The position numbers and the translations under genes were made by a program. Source: Alistipes sp. CAG:514 (GTDB lineage: Bacteria > Bacteroidota > Bacteroidia > Bacteroidales > UBA932). From it: a DNA stretch of 17,252 nt. Each line of letters starts with the position of its first letter. Positions within the stretch are counted from its first letter, which is position 1. Below, piece by piece: positions 6,020-12,861 of this stretch. The notes beneath the pieces were generated by a model. The model made no database searches and was not told where the DNA came from. It saw only the letters and a list, made by a program, of their open reading frames with translations. Where the stretch lies: assembly GCA_000431015.1 (NCBI GenBank), contig HF986010.1, positions 1 through 17,252 on the forward strand, given 5' to 3'.

Positions 6020-6253
6020 TTGGCAAAGAAAAAGCAGACATCCTCAGTTCCGGATCCGGAATACATCGCAACCCGCCGTGCTTCGCTCAGGCGTGTTCAT
6101 CGTCAAGTTATTTATTTGAACGACAAGGAGATGGCAGCATTGAAGGAGTATTGTGACCGTTTTGGAATCAAAGAGCGCTCCTCGATCTTCAGAGAAGCTA
6201 CGATGGAGCGCATACTTGCCCAGCTTGACGACTCACATCCGACCTTGTTCTGA
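6020..6253 (+). CDS. Small conserved protein with ribbon-helix-helix-like fold
   Basis: 77 residues beginning at TTG with 'MAKKKQTSSVPDPEYIATRRASLRR'. Residues about 28-66 ('RQVIYLNDKEMAALKEYCDRFGIKERSSIFREATMERIL') show one short strand, a helix, a turn and a second helix ending in an 'RSSIFREA'-type segment, as in Arc/MetJ/CopG proteins. The C-terminus 'HPTLF' is a pattern I recall from Bacteroidales proteins of similar size and unknown role. It may bind DNA as a dimer, but no target or partner toxin is seen next to it, so it does not look like an antitoxin. The upstream neighbour gmk is divergent. The TTG start is preferred because the frame and the Lys-rich N-terminus begin there and no in-frame ATG occurs before the RHH core. 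Confidence 0.75.
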   Translation: MAKKKQTSSVPDPEYIATRRASLRRVHRQVIYLNDKEMAALKEYCDRFGIKERSSIFREATMERILAQLDDSHPTLF

Positions 6254-6328
6254 TCTGTTGCCAGCGTCCGGTCCGCCTGGAGCCGTTGTCCTGGTTGCCT
6301 TAGGGTTTTTTCCCCCACGCCTTAGTGC

Positions 6329-7018
6329 CTAGCGCCTGTCGTTGAGGAATGAAATGTAGTAGAGCAGGGTGGCGAGGGAGCCTACCGCCGCGACCACGTA
6401 GGTGTAGGCTGCCCATTTGAGGGCATCGATCGCCATCGGCTTTGTCTCATAGTTCGTGATCCCGGCATTCTCAAGCCAGGCCACAGCCCTGTGGCTGGCG
6501 TTGATCTCGACAGGCAGTGTGACGAAACTGAACAATGTTGTCAGCGCGAAGAGCACGATCCCGGCAATCAGCACGGGATAGCTGTGGAACATGGTGACCA
6601 TCAGGACTCCGGCCAACAGAACCCATTGGACGATGTTGCTTGAGAAACTTACCACGGGCACAAGGGCTGTGCGCAGTTTCAGAGGCAGGTAACCCTTTTC
6701 GTGCTGGACAACGTGTCCGCATTCATGCGCGGCGACCGCTGCCGCTGCCACGCTGCTCTCGTTGTAGACGGACTCGCTGAGGTTGACTGTCTTCGTCTGG
6801 GGATTATAGTGGTCTGTCAGCCGGCCCGGTATGCAGGTGACCTTGACATCGGTGATGCCGTGGTCGGCCAGCATCTTGCGGGCGATCTCCGCTCCGGTCA
6901 TGCCGCTGTTGGTCCGGACGCGGGAGTATTTCTCGAATCTGCTTTGAAGCATGTTCTGAATGATCATGCTGAGAAACATGACCACAATCATAAGGATCCA
7001 AATTGAACCAGTACTCAT
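6329..7018 (-). CDS. Membrane zinc metallopeptidase, YugP family
   Basis: 229 residues. An N-terminal membrane helix (about 5-22) is followed by a soluble stretch with 'SRVRTNSGMTGAEIARKML' and 'DHYNPQTKTVNLSESVY'. The zinc motif 'HECGH' is at 98-102 and is preceded by 'AAAAVAAH'. Two more membrane segments (about 120-168) lead to 'LPVEINAS' (E171, a probable third zinc ligand), and a last membrane segment lies near 205-225. This is the layout of YugP/putative neutral zinc metallopeptidases. The substrate is unknown; a role in membrane protein quality control is inference. The gene stands alone, convergent with the RHH gene, and is preceded by a structured leader of about 110 nt. Confidence 0.92.
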   Translation of the reverse strand: MSTGSIWILMIVVMFLSMIIQNMLQSRFEKYSRVRTNSGMTGAEIARKMLADHGITDVKVTCIPGRLTDHYNPQTKTVNLSESVYNESSVAAAAVAAHECGHVVQHEKGYLPLKLRTALVPVVSFSSNIVQWVLLAGVLMVTMFHSYPVLIAGIVLFALTTLFSFVTLPVEINASHRAVAWLENAGITNYETKPMAIDALKWAAYTYVVAAVGSLATLLYYISFLNDRR

Positions 7019-7130
7019 TGTAAAGATTTTAATCGTATTCTACTTTGGCAGGACAGGCAATTGTCCAAGGTAATAATCCTGTCTGTCGGGTGATTGCCCA
7101 CCCGGCCTGGACATTATCAACTAGCAGGCC
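7019..7130 (-). ncRNA. Structured 5' leader of the yugP-like gene (candidate cis-regulatory RNA)
   Basis: From the predicted start near 7130 the transcript opens with stem GGCCTG (7130-7125)/CAGGCC (7109-7104). This is followed directly by stem CACCCG/CGGGTG (7104-7099 with 7092-7087; one base shared with the first stem). A further stem GGACA (7066-7062)/TGTCC (7055-7051) competes with GACAGG (7083-7078)/CCTGTC (7057-7052), as both need 7052-7055. Competing pairings just ahead of a start codon are typical of regulatory leaders, but I do not recognise a known riboswitch class. Structure may also be coincidental. Confidence 0.35.
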
Positions 7131-7135
7131 AAAGG

Positions 7136-7143
7136 CAAAAGTA
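7136..7143 (-). promoter_or_regulatory. Candidate -7 box of the yugP-like gene
   Basis: TACTTTTG on the minus strand matches TAnnTTTG. Predicted transcription start is near 7130, about 112 nt before the start codon. No clear -33 box. Confidence 0.55.
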
Positions 7144-7176
7144 AAGATTTTGACGGAGAGTTTGACAGAAAATCAG

Positions 7177-7184
7177 TAATTTTG
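7177..7184 (+). promoter_or_regulatory. Candidate -7 box of alr
   Basis: TAATTTTG matches TAnnTTTG. A TTTG at 7149-7152 lies 24 nt upstream, farther than usual. The predicted start near 7190 leaves only about 15 nt before the ATG at 7205. Confidence 0.5.
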
Positions 7185-7204
7185 TCAGAATTTTGATGCT
7201 GATT

Positions 7205-8320
7205 ATGTCAAACGGCGTGACAGATTTCTCAAGACTGGAGCTGAATCTCAGTAATTGTCTGGGCAACTATAGGTACTTCCGTTCCAAGTTGAAGCGGACG
7301 ACCAGAATGTTGGTTCTGGTCAAGGCGAACGCCTATGGTCACGGAGCGGTGGAGTTCGCGTCCATGCTTCAGACGGCAGGCGCCGACTACCTTGCGGTGG
7401 CTCTCCCGGTGGAGGGGATCGAACTGAGGCAGTCAGGTATCAGCGTTCCGATCCTGGTGCTGACGGCCGGCACGGACTATTTCGACGAGATCATCGACAA
7501 TCGTCTTGAGCCAGGCATTCCGAACCTCTACACCTTGAAGGCCCTCGTGTCCGTCCTCCAAAGCCGTGGCATCGAGAATTTCCCGATCCACATCAAACTC
7601 GACACAGGCATGCACCGTCTCGGCTTCATGACCAGTGAACTGGATGGTCTGATGGATTGCCTGAAGGCGTGTCCGGAGGTGAGGGTAAAGTCAATATATT
7701 CACATCTCTCGGTCGCCGAGGATCCGTCGATGGATCAGTTCACGCTTGGGCAGATCTCGATGTTCGAGACCAACGCGTCAAAGTTGGACAGCGCTCTTGG
7801 CTACCATCCGATGTGGCATATTCTTAATTCCGCCGGCATCGAGCGCTTCCCGCGCTACCAGTACGACATGGTCCGCCTCGGTGTGGGAATATACGGCATC
7901 AGCGCCCTGCCGGACGTACGCCTGAAGCCCGTAGCCTCTCTGAAGGTCAAAATATTGCAGATTAAGGAATTGAAATCTGGTGACGGTGCCATAGGCTATG
8001 GTCGGCATGGCATTATCGCACCGGAGGGAACCCGCGTCGCCACCATCCCTGTGGGCTATGCCGACGGTATCGACCGGCGTCTTGGATGCGGCCGCATGAG
8101 TTTCTCTTTGAATGGCCGCAGGGTGCCTACGATCGGTAACATCTGCATGGACATGTGCATGCTTGACGTGACCGGTGTCGAAGCCTCGGTGGGGGACACC
8201 GTGACAATTTTCGGCGATGACCCCGATGTCACCGAACTTGCCAAAGTTCTGGACACAATTCCTTATGAGATAATGACTTCCGTCCCACGAAGGATCGAGC
8301 GTGTGATTCTTCGTAAGTGA
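7205..8320 (+). CDS. alr: Alanine racemase
   Basis: 371 residues from ATG 7205; ATG 7196 or TTG 7193 are possible but add only hydrophobic residues without homology. The pyridoxal-phosphate lysine is K40 in 'LVKANAYGHG'. The second catalytic residue is Y265 in 'AIGYGRHG', followed by 'TIPVGYADGI' and 'GNICMDMCMLDV'. The N-terminal TIM barrel and C-terminal beta domain are both complete. The enzyme makes D-alanine for peptidoglycan. In many Bacteroidota alr is fused to murF, but here it stands alone with its own promoter. It is convergent with rbfA, with only 39 bp between the stops. Confidence 0.95.
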   Translation: MSNGVTDFSRLELNLSNCLGNYRYFRSKLKRTTRMLVLVKANAYGHGAVEFASMLQTAGADYLAVALPVEGIELRQSGISVPILVLTAGTDYFDEIIDNRLEPGIPNLYTLKALVSVLQSRGIENFPIHIKLDTGMHRLGFMTSELDGLMDCLKACPEVRVKSIYSHLSVAEDPSMDQFTLGQISMFETNASKLDSALGYHPMWHILNSAGIERFPRYQYDMVRLGVGIYGISALPDVRLKPVASLKVKILQIKELKSGDGAIGYGRHGIIAPEGTRVATIPVGYADGIDRRLGCGRMSFSLNGRRVPTIGNICMDMCMLDVTGVEASVGDTVTIFGDDPDVTELAKVLDTIPYEIMTSVPRRIERVILRK

Positions 8321-8359
8321 GCATTAAGATCTCGTAATGTGAATATTCCCGAGGACGGG

Positions 8360-8707
8360 CTATTTCTTCAGGAGCTCGTCGATGTGTTCGGCGTAGTCCA
8401 GGGTCGTGTCGAGGTAGAAGACAATCTCAGGGACTATGCGGAGCTGCTTCGCCACCTGGTGGCCAAGCTCGCCGCGCAGAGCCTTGACATTGTCGTTGAG
8501 GATCTTCATCACCTCCTCCGACTTGTCGGAAGGGAATATGCTCACGTAGGTCTTGGCAAGAGAGAGGTCGGGACTTACCCGGACCTCACTCACTGTCACC
8601 ATCGCTCCTCCGAACACGGCCATCCCCTTGCCGCGTATGATCTCCGCCAGATCCTTCTGGATCTCCCTGGCGACTTTGAGCTGTCTTGTGCTTGCTGGCT
8701 TCTCCAT
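8360..8707 (-). CDS. rbfA: 30S ribosome-binding factor A
   Basis: 115 residues from ATG 8707 ('MEKPASTRQLKVAREIQKDLAEI'); an upstream ATG at 8719 would add four residues and overlap tyrS by 11 nt. The KH-like core reads 'AMVTVSEVRVSPDLSLAKTYVSIFP', 'LRGELGHQVAKQLRIVPEIVFYLDTTLDYAEHIDELL', matching RbfA throughout. It binds the 30S subunit and helps 16S rRNA 5'-end maturation, notably in the cold. The chosen start is one base after the tyrS stop codon (8711-8709), so the two genes form a tightly coupled pair. A small hairpin CCCG-AGGA-CGGG (8348-8359) follows the stop. Confidence 0.95.
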   Translation of the reverse strand: MEKPASTRQLKVAREIQKDLAEIIRGKGMAVFGGAMVTVSEVRVSPDLSLAKTYVSIFPSDKSEEVMKILNDNVKALRGELGHQVAKQLRIVPEIVFYLDTTLDYAEHIDELLKK

Positions 8708-8708
8708 G

Positions 8709-10001
8709 TTAGAGGACATTGATTATGAAGTAGTTCTTCTTGCCTTTCTGGGCGAGGATGTACTTCCCGTCCACGATGTCTTTCCCGGAGACCTCGTAGG
8801 CGATGTCCGAGATCTTGTCCTTGTTGATGCTCACGCCGTTGCCCTGAACCATCTTTCTGGCCTCTCCCTTCGAGGAGAACACCTGGGTCTTGACGGCGAG
8901 GAAATCAAGGATGTCGCAAGGAAGATCTGTTTTCTGGATATCAAAGGTCGGCACGCCGCTGAACACGGCGAGGAACGTCTTCTCGTCCAGTTTCCTCAGC
9001 TCGTCGGAGGTGGAGTTGCCGAACAGCATCTTGGACGCGGAGACCGCGTTGGCATATTCACCGGCACCGTGGATCAAGGTGGTAAGCTCCTTGGCGAGAA
9101 GCTGCTGGAGCGTCCTGCGGCCAGGATCCTGACGGTGCTCCTCGATGGCGTCGTCGATGGTCTCCTTGTCAAGAAGGGTGAATATCTTGATGTATCTTTC
9201 CGCGTCCTCGTCGCTTACGTTCAGCCAGAACTGGTAGAACTCGTAAGGGGAGGTCTTCTCCGGATCGAGCCAGATGTTGCCCTTCTCCGTCTTTCCGAAC
9301 TTTGTTCCGTCGGCCTTGCGGATGAGTGGGCAGGTGAGGGCGAACGCGTCGGTCTTGCCGAGCATCCTGCGGATGAGCTCAGTGCCGGTGGTGATGTTGC
9401 CCCACTGGTCGCTTCCGCCAAGCTGGAGACGGCAGCCCTTGTTCTCGTAGAGCCAGAGATAGTCGTAGCCCTGGAGCAGCTGGTAGCTGAACTCGGTGAA
9501 GGACATTCCCTCGCGTGACTCGCTGGAAAGACGCTTCTTCACGGAGTCCTTGGCCATCATATAGTTCACGGTGATGTGCTTGCCCACGTCACGGATGAAG
9601 TTCAGGAAAGAGTAGTTCTTCATCCAGTCGTAGTTGTTCACGAGCTCCGCCTTGTTAGGCGCGTCGGAGTCGAAGTCAAGGATCCTTGACAACTGCTTCT
9701 TGATGCCGGCGATGTTGTGCTGGAGGGTCTCCTCGTCCAGCAGATTCCTTTCCTGGGACTTCATCGAAGGGTCACCGATCATTCCGGTCGCTCCTCCGAT
9801 CAGGGCGATAGGCTTGTGTCCGCACTGCTGGAAATGCTTCAGGATCATGATGCTGACAAGGTGGCCGATGTGCAGGGAATCAGCCGTAGGGTCGATGCCG
9901 ACGTAGGCGGCCTGAGGACCTTCCATAAGTTTTTCCTCAGTTCCCGGCATGATGTCCTGGATCATGCCTCTCCATTTGAGTTCCTCTACGAAATTCTTCA
10001 T
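8709..10001 (-). CDS. tyrS: Tyrosyl-tRNA synthetase
   Basis: 430 residues from ATG 10001 ('MKNFVEELKWRGMIQDIMPG'), the usual start of bacterial TyrRS. The open frame runs 26 codons further but crosses the promoter. The class I signature is 'HIGH' at 44-47 and the KMSKS-type loop is 'KFGKT' at 234-238. 'GYDYLWLYENKGCRLQLGGSDQWGN' is the tyrosine/tRNA-binding region. The C-terminal S4-like domain includes 'SSKGEARKMVQGNGVSINKDK'. It charges tRNA-Tyr in the cytoplasm. It is followed at once by rbfA and lies divergent from tpiA. No T-box is expected or seen. Confidence 0.96.
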   Translation of the reverse strand: MKNFVEELKWRGMIQDIMPGTEEKLMEGPQAAYVGIDPTADSLHIGHLVSIMILKHFQQCGHKPIALIGGATGMIGDPSMKSQERNLLDEETLQHNIAGIKKQLSRILDFDSDAPNKAELVNNYDWMKNYSFLNFIRDVGKHITVNYMMAKDSVKKRLSSESREGMSFTEFSYQLLQGYDYLWLYENKGCRLQLGGSDQWGNITTGTELIRRMLGKTDAFALTCPLIRKADGTKFGKTEKGNIWLDPEKTSPYEFYQFWLNVSDEDAERYIKIFTLLDKETIDDAIEEHRQDPGRRTLQQLLAKELTTLIHGAGEYANAVSASKMLFGNSTSDELRKLDEKTFLAVFSGVPTFDIQKTDLPCDILDFLAVKTQVFSSKGEARKMVQGNGVSINKDKISDIAYEVSGKDIVDGKYILAQKGKKNYFIINVL

Positions 10002-10076
10002 TGTATGATGTGTTTTTATTATCTGCCTTGTGGCGCGGTCACGGGGCGTTTTTGCCATTTTCGCGCCGATTTTGTG

Positions 10077-10084
10077 CAAAGTTA
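10077..10084 (-). promoter_or_regulatory. Candidate -7 box of tyrS-rbfA
   Basis: TAACTTTG on the minus strand matches TAnnTTTG. The predicted start near 10071 gives a leader of about 70 nt. It lies only 13 nt from the tpiA box, so the -33 zone of each promoter covers the -7 box of the other. Confidence 0.6.
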
Positions 10085-10097
10085 GGCAAAAATAACG

Positions 10098-10105
10098 TAA
10101 ATTTG
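10098..10105 (+). promoter_or_regulatory. Candidate -7 box of tpiA
   Basis: TAAATTTG is an exact match to TAnnTTTG. A TTTG at 10071-10074 lies 23 nt upstream, somewhat far for a -33 box. Predicted start near 10111, 35 nt ahead of the ATG. Confidence 0.6.
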
Positions 10106-10145
10106 CAGGCTGAAAACGAAATTAACAGTTTTAAAATTAACGAAT

Positions 10146-10901
10146 ATGAGAAAAAAAATCGTTGCCGGAAACTGGAAGATGAACACAACTCTCCAGGAAG
10201 GCGTTGAGCTTGCGAAGGCTGTCGCCGCCAAGTCAGCAGAGACTCCAGAGAATGTAGGTTTGATCGTTGCCCCTCCTTTCACTCATCTCGCATCCGTTGC
10301 CGAGGCCCTCAAAGGCTCGAAGGTAGAGCTTTCAGCCCAGAACTGCGCTGATCACGAGAAGGGCGCCTACACAGGCGAGGTCGCTGTGAATATGCTTTCA
10401 TCCGTCGGCTGCCAGTGGACCATCCTCGGACACTCAGAGAGAAGGCAGTACTACGGCGAGACTGACGAGAAGCTCGTCGAGAAGACAAAACTCGCTCTCG
10501 CTGCCGGTCTTGGTGTGATCCTTTGCGTTGGAGAGAACCTTGAGCAGAGAGAGGCCGGAAAGCACTTCGATGTCGTTACCGAGCAGATCAAGAACGTCCT
10601 CTACAACTTCACAGCCGAGGATATGGCCAAGATCATCGTGGCTTACGAGCCGGTTTGGGCCATCGGTACAGGCAAGACCGCTACCGCCGGGCAGGCTGAG
10701 GAGATCCACGCCTGCATCCGCAAGGTGCTTGCCGAGAAGTTCGGTGAGACCGTAGCCGAGGATACCACAATCCTCTACGGCGGAAGTTGCAAGCCTTCTA
10801 ACGCCCAGGAACTCTTCGCCCAGAAGGACATTGACGGTGGCCTGATCGGTGGAGCGGCTCTCAAGGCTGATGACTTTATCGCTATCGCTAAGAGCTACTA
10901 A
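10146..10901 (+). CDS. tpiA: Triosephosphate isomerase
   Basis: 251 residues, the full TIM barrel. Catalytic residues are K11 in 'GNWKMN', H96 in 'ILGHSERR' and E168 in 'AYEPVWAIGTG'. The phosphate-binding 'LYGGSCKPSN' and 'GLIGGAAL' are present near the C-terminus. It interconverts dihydroxyacetone phosphate and glyceraldehyde-3-phosphate in glycolysis. The ATG at 10146 begins 'MRKKIVAGNWKMN', the standard start. The gene is monocistronic: a repeat-rich spacer follows and the next gene is on the other strand. Lys codons are mostly AAG and the coding bias looks like that of a highly expressed gene. Confidence 0.97.
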   Translation: MRKKIVAGNWKMNTTLQEGVELAKAVAAKSAETPENVGLIVAPPFTHLASVAEALKGSKVELSAQNCADHEKGAYTGEVAVNMLSSVGCQWTILGHSERRQYYGETDEKLVEKTKLALAAGLGVILCVGENLEQREAGKHFDVVTEQIKNVLYNFTAEDMAKIIVAYEPVWAIGTGKTATAGQAEEIHACIRKVLAEKFGETVAEDTTILYGGSCKPSNAQELFAQKDIDGGLIGGAALKADDFIAIAKSY

Positions 10902-10923
10902 TAGCTCTTAGCTTATACTTTCA

Positions 10924-10938
10924 CCCCCCCCCCCCCCC
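10924..10938. repeat. Poly-C tract of 15
   Basis: A run of fifteen C lies 22 nt after the tpiA stop. It is outside any gene. Runs of this length are prone to slippage in the cell and to length errors in sequencing. Confidence 0.95.
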
Positions 10939-10950
10939 ATTGCGGTAAGA

Positions 10951-11095
10951 CCCCGGGGGGGCGGGGGGAGTTCCCCGAACCCCTTCGGTCGCTTCGCGCT
11001 CCGCGCGTTATACCTTTAACCCCCAGTCACTTCGTGACAGCCCCCGGGGGGCACGGGGAAAGGATTCCCCGAACCCCTTCGGTCGCTTCGCTCCT
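10951..11095. repeat. Two-copy GC-rich intergenic repeat
   Basis: The spacer after tpiA holds two related units. Each has a CCCC(C)GGGGG block, a G-rich stretch and then an identical 27-bp core beginning TTCCCCGAACCCCTTCGG (10971-10997 and 11065-11091, 94 bp apart). Internal palindromes include CGGGGAA/TTCCCCG (11054-11060 with 11065-11071) and GTCAC-TTC-GTGAC (11026-11038). No gene was seen in 10902-11147. The sequence could end transcription of tpiA or be part of a dispersed repeat family of the genome. Confidence 0.8.
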
Positions 11096-11147
11096 AGTGC
11101 TGCGATGAGAGATGGGTGGGGGAATGAATAAGGTGAATAGAAATAAT

Positions 11148-11180
11148 AAAGGGAGGCAATGTTTTTTGCCTCCCCTTTTT
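11148..11180 (-). terminator. Terminator of the Hc1-like gene, possibly bidirectional
   Basis: GGGAGGCAA (11151-11159) pairs with TTGCCTCCC (11166-11174). On the minus strand the stem is followed by TTTATTATTT; on the plus strand by a C and then TTTTT. It can thus stop the Hc1-like transcript and reading-through from tpiA. Confidence 0.8.
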
Positions 11181-11197
11181 GGTTTTGTTAGCGTCTC

Positions 11198-11374
11198 TTA
11201 TTTCTTGGCCTCGGCTACAGAAACCTTTCTGAATTCCTTAAGATCCTTCATAAGATCAAGCGCAGCCTTGCGGGCGCGTGCGCCGGCGGCCTTGTTACCC
11301 TTTACTACCTGAGCGTCAGCATTTTCTACGAAAACGTTGATCTCTTCTTTGATTTTTGCGACAAGATTCTCCAT
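11198..11374 (-). CDS. Histone H1-like protein Hc1 family
   Basis: A 58-residue frame, 'MENLVAKIKEEINVFVENAD...', with the family core 'GNKAAGARARKAALDLMKDL' and ending 'LKEFRKVSVAEAKK'. It is rich in Lys, Arg and Ala and matches the small Hc1-like proteins (PF07432) found in nearly all Bacteroidota. They are thought to bind DNA without sequence preference and help shape the nucleoid; the exact role is not settled. The gene has its own promoter (11446-11475) and terminator (11148-11180), so it is a single-gene unit, probably highly transcribed. Confidence in identity is high from the core motif. Confidence 0.92.
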   Translation of the reverse strand: MENLVAKIKEEINVFVENADAQVVKGNKAAGARARKAALDLMKDLKEFRKVSVAEAKK

Positions 11375-11445
11375 TTTGTAATAATTTAATAGAATAGTTA
11401 GATAATTATGTAATTGTAATTACTGGTCCTACTCATAACTGCTCG

Positions 11446-11475
11446 CAATTTATACAAAAAAAAGAAATAAACAAA
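11446..11475 (-). promoter_or_regulatory. Promoter of the Hc1-like gene
   Basis: TTTG (11475-11472), 19-nt spacer, TAAATTG (11452-11446) on the minus strand; the -7 box lacks one T of TAnnTTTG. Predicted leader about 65 nt, AT-rich. Confidence 0.55.
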
Positions 11476-11484
11476 TAATTCAGT

Positions 11485-11519
11485 GGAAAAAAGCTTGTTT
11501 TTCCGGCGTTTTATACGCC
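11485..11519 (-). terminator. Candidate terminator of rplY-pth
   Basis: On the minus strand GGCGT-ATAAA-ACGCC (11519-11505) overlaps the pth stop codon. It is followed by GGAAAAA-CAAGCT-TTTTTCC (11504-11485) with a run of T. Either stem can act as terminator. Confidence 0.5.
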
Positions 11520-12098
11520 TTTTTCGCCATTTTGGGGCTTGACGTTCAGCAGATTCATGGCGCGGTCAGGGCCGATGGTGGAGAAGTTCCTGATACCCTC
11601 GATGACCCTGTCACAAATTCCCGGAACAGCGGCCTTCTCTTCCGCGCTCAGATCCCCGATGACATAATCCACCTGCCCTCCGCGGGCGAAATTGTTTCCT
11701 ATTCCTACCCTGATCCGAGCCCACTGTGTCGTCTCCAGGCGGGCTTGTATGTCCTTCAGTCCGTTGTGCCCTCCATCGCTTCCATTCTTGCGCATCCTGA
11801 TCGTGCCGAACGGAAGGTTGAGGTCATCGCAGATCACTATGAGGTTCTCAAGCGGAAGTTTGAGTTTGTCCATCCAGTAGCGGACAGCGTTACCGCTGAG
11901 ATTCATGTAGGTTGAAGGTTTCAGAAGGTAGAACTTCCGTCCTTTGAATGAAGTCTCGGCCACGTCACCGTAACGTTCCGTCCTGAAAACAGTATTGGAT
12001 GCCTGAGCCCAGGCATCCAACACCATAAACCCCATATTGTGTCTGGTAGAAGCGTACTCCGCGCCGATGTTTCCCAATCCTGCGACAAGATAGTTCAT
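11511..12098 (-). CDS. pth: Peptidyl-tRNA hydrolase
   Basis: 195 residues from ATG 12098 ('MNYLVAGLGNIGAEYASTRHNMGF'). The catalytic base H20 lies in 'STRHNMGF', the partner aspartate in 'VICDDLNLPFG' (D91/D92), and 'GSDGGHNGLKDI' (H111, N112) and 'STYMNLSG' complete the active site. The longer frame to 12188 overlaps rplY and adds no homology. The enzyme frees tRNA from stalled peptidyl-tRNA. It follows rplY by 31 nt, a gene order widespread in bacteria, so the two are most likely one operon. Confidence 0.96.
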   Translation of the reverse strand: MNYLVAGLGNIGAEYASTRHNMGFMVLDAWAQASNTVFRTERYGDVAETSFKGRKFYLLKPSTYMNLSGNAVRYWMDKLKLPLENLIVICDDLNLPFGTIRMRKNGSDGGHNGLKDIQARLETTQWARIRVGIGNNFARGGQVDYVIGDLSAEEKAAVPGICDRVIEGIRNFSTIGPDRAMNLLNVKPQNGEKGV

Positions 12099-12129
12099 GC
12101 CAGTGTCATTTTCAGAGGTCTGGCCGCGC

Positions 12130-12774
12130 TTATTCAGCAGCCGGCTCAGCAGTCTCCTCAGTTGATTCAGTCTCATGCTCCTCTGCACCTTCCATCTTCT
12201 CCTCGTGGGCGAGCTGCGCTGCGATCTGACGTGTTGACTTCACGGCGCAGATGATGGTTGACTTAGGAGTTACCACGGTCACGTTCTCAAGCTTGATGTC
12301 ACCGGCTACGATGCGCTTCTCGATGTCGAGTTTGGTAACGTTGATGTTGAGAGTGTCAGGAAGATCGTTCATCAGGGCGCTGATGCGTACCTCTCTGCTG
12401 ACGAGAACGAACTTACCACCTCTCTGTACTCCGACTGGGTGACCGCTCACTACAACAGGAACCTTGATGACGATAGGCTTGTCCTCAGTTACCGCGAGGA
12501 AGTCAGCGTGAAGGCAGTTGTCCTTAACCGGATGGTACTGAAGCTCGTGAACGACAGCTGTGTAGGCCTTGCCGTTGTCAAGTTTGATGTCGATGATGAA
12601 TGACGCCGGAGTGTGGGTGATTCCCATAAGGTCTCTTTCAGTTACTGTGAAGAGAACGTTCTCCAGACCAGGTCCGTAGAGGTTGCAAGGAACGAGACCC
12701 TGCTTGCGGATCGCTTTGATGACGGCCTTGTTGCCGACTTCACGGACTTTGCCGTTAAGCTCAAAATGCTTCAT
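12130..12774 (-). CDS. rplY: 50S ribosomal protein L25/general stress protein Ctc
   Basis: 214 residues, thus the long Ctc form. The N-terminal 5S-rRNA-binding domain (about 1-92) includes 'VREVGNKAVIKAIRKQGLVPCNLYG' and 'VHELQYHPVKDNCLHADF'. The TL5-like C-terminal domain runs to about 185 ('VGVQRGGKFVLVSREVRISAL', 'LNINVTKLDIEKRIVAGDI'). The last ~25 residues are an acidic Glu/Thr/Ala tail without structure. It binds 5S rRNA in the large subunit. It leads the rplY-pth operon from the promoter at 12862-12892. Confidence 0.95.
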   Translation of the reverse strand: MKHFELNGKVREVGNKAVIKAIRKQGLVPCNLYGPGLENVLFTVTERDLMGITHTPASFIIDIKLDNGKAYTAVVHELQYHPVKDNCLHADFLAVTEDKPIVIKVPVVVSGHPVGVQRGGKFVLVSREVRISALMNDLPDTLNINVTKLDIEKRIVAGDIKLENVTVVTPKSTIICAVKSTRQIAAQLAHEEKMEGAEEHETESTEETAEPAAE

Positions 12775-12803
12775 TGTTTTGTTGTTTAAAATGTGTTACT
12801 CAG

Positions 12804-12820
12804 TTCCGGACCGCCCGGAA
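12804..12820 (-). promoter_or_regulatory. Hairpin in the rplY leader
   Basis: TTCCGG (12804-12809) and CCGGAA (12815-12820) form a 6-bp GC-rich stem with a 5-nt loop, 30 nt upstream of the rplY start within the ~80-nt leader. It could be part of an autoregulatory site, but nothing in the sequence proves it. Confidence 0.3.
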
Positions 12821-12861
12821 CCCCATTGCACCAAAAGCGTCGCCGCTTTGTAATTGCGGCG

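Noticed and set aside
8553..9518. A 321-codon plus-strand open frame opposite tyrS and rbfA
   Set aside because: It is antisense to two clearly recognised genes, has no recognisable domain and is rich in Leu/Val/Glu/Gly as expected for a reverse frame of GC-rich coding DNA.
10902..11147. A CRISPR array in the repeats after tpiA
   Set aside because: Only two copies of the core exist, the 94-bp spacing and the related flanks do not fit repeat-spacer structure, and there are no cas genes.
11112..11312. A 66-codon plus-strand open frame over the Hc1-like gene
   Set aside because: It runs through the terminator hairpin and is antisense to the recognised 58-residue Hc1-like protein.
12842..12860. 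GCCGC/GCGGC hairpin near the rplY promoter as part of the leader RNA
   Set aside because: The predicted start near 12856 falls inside the first arm, so the stem would not be fully transcribed.
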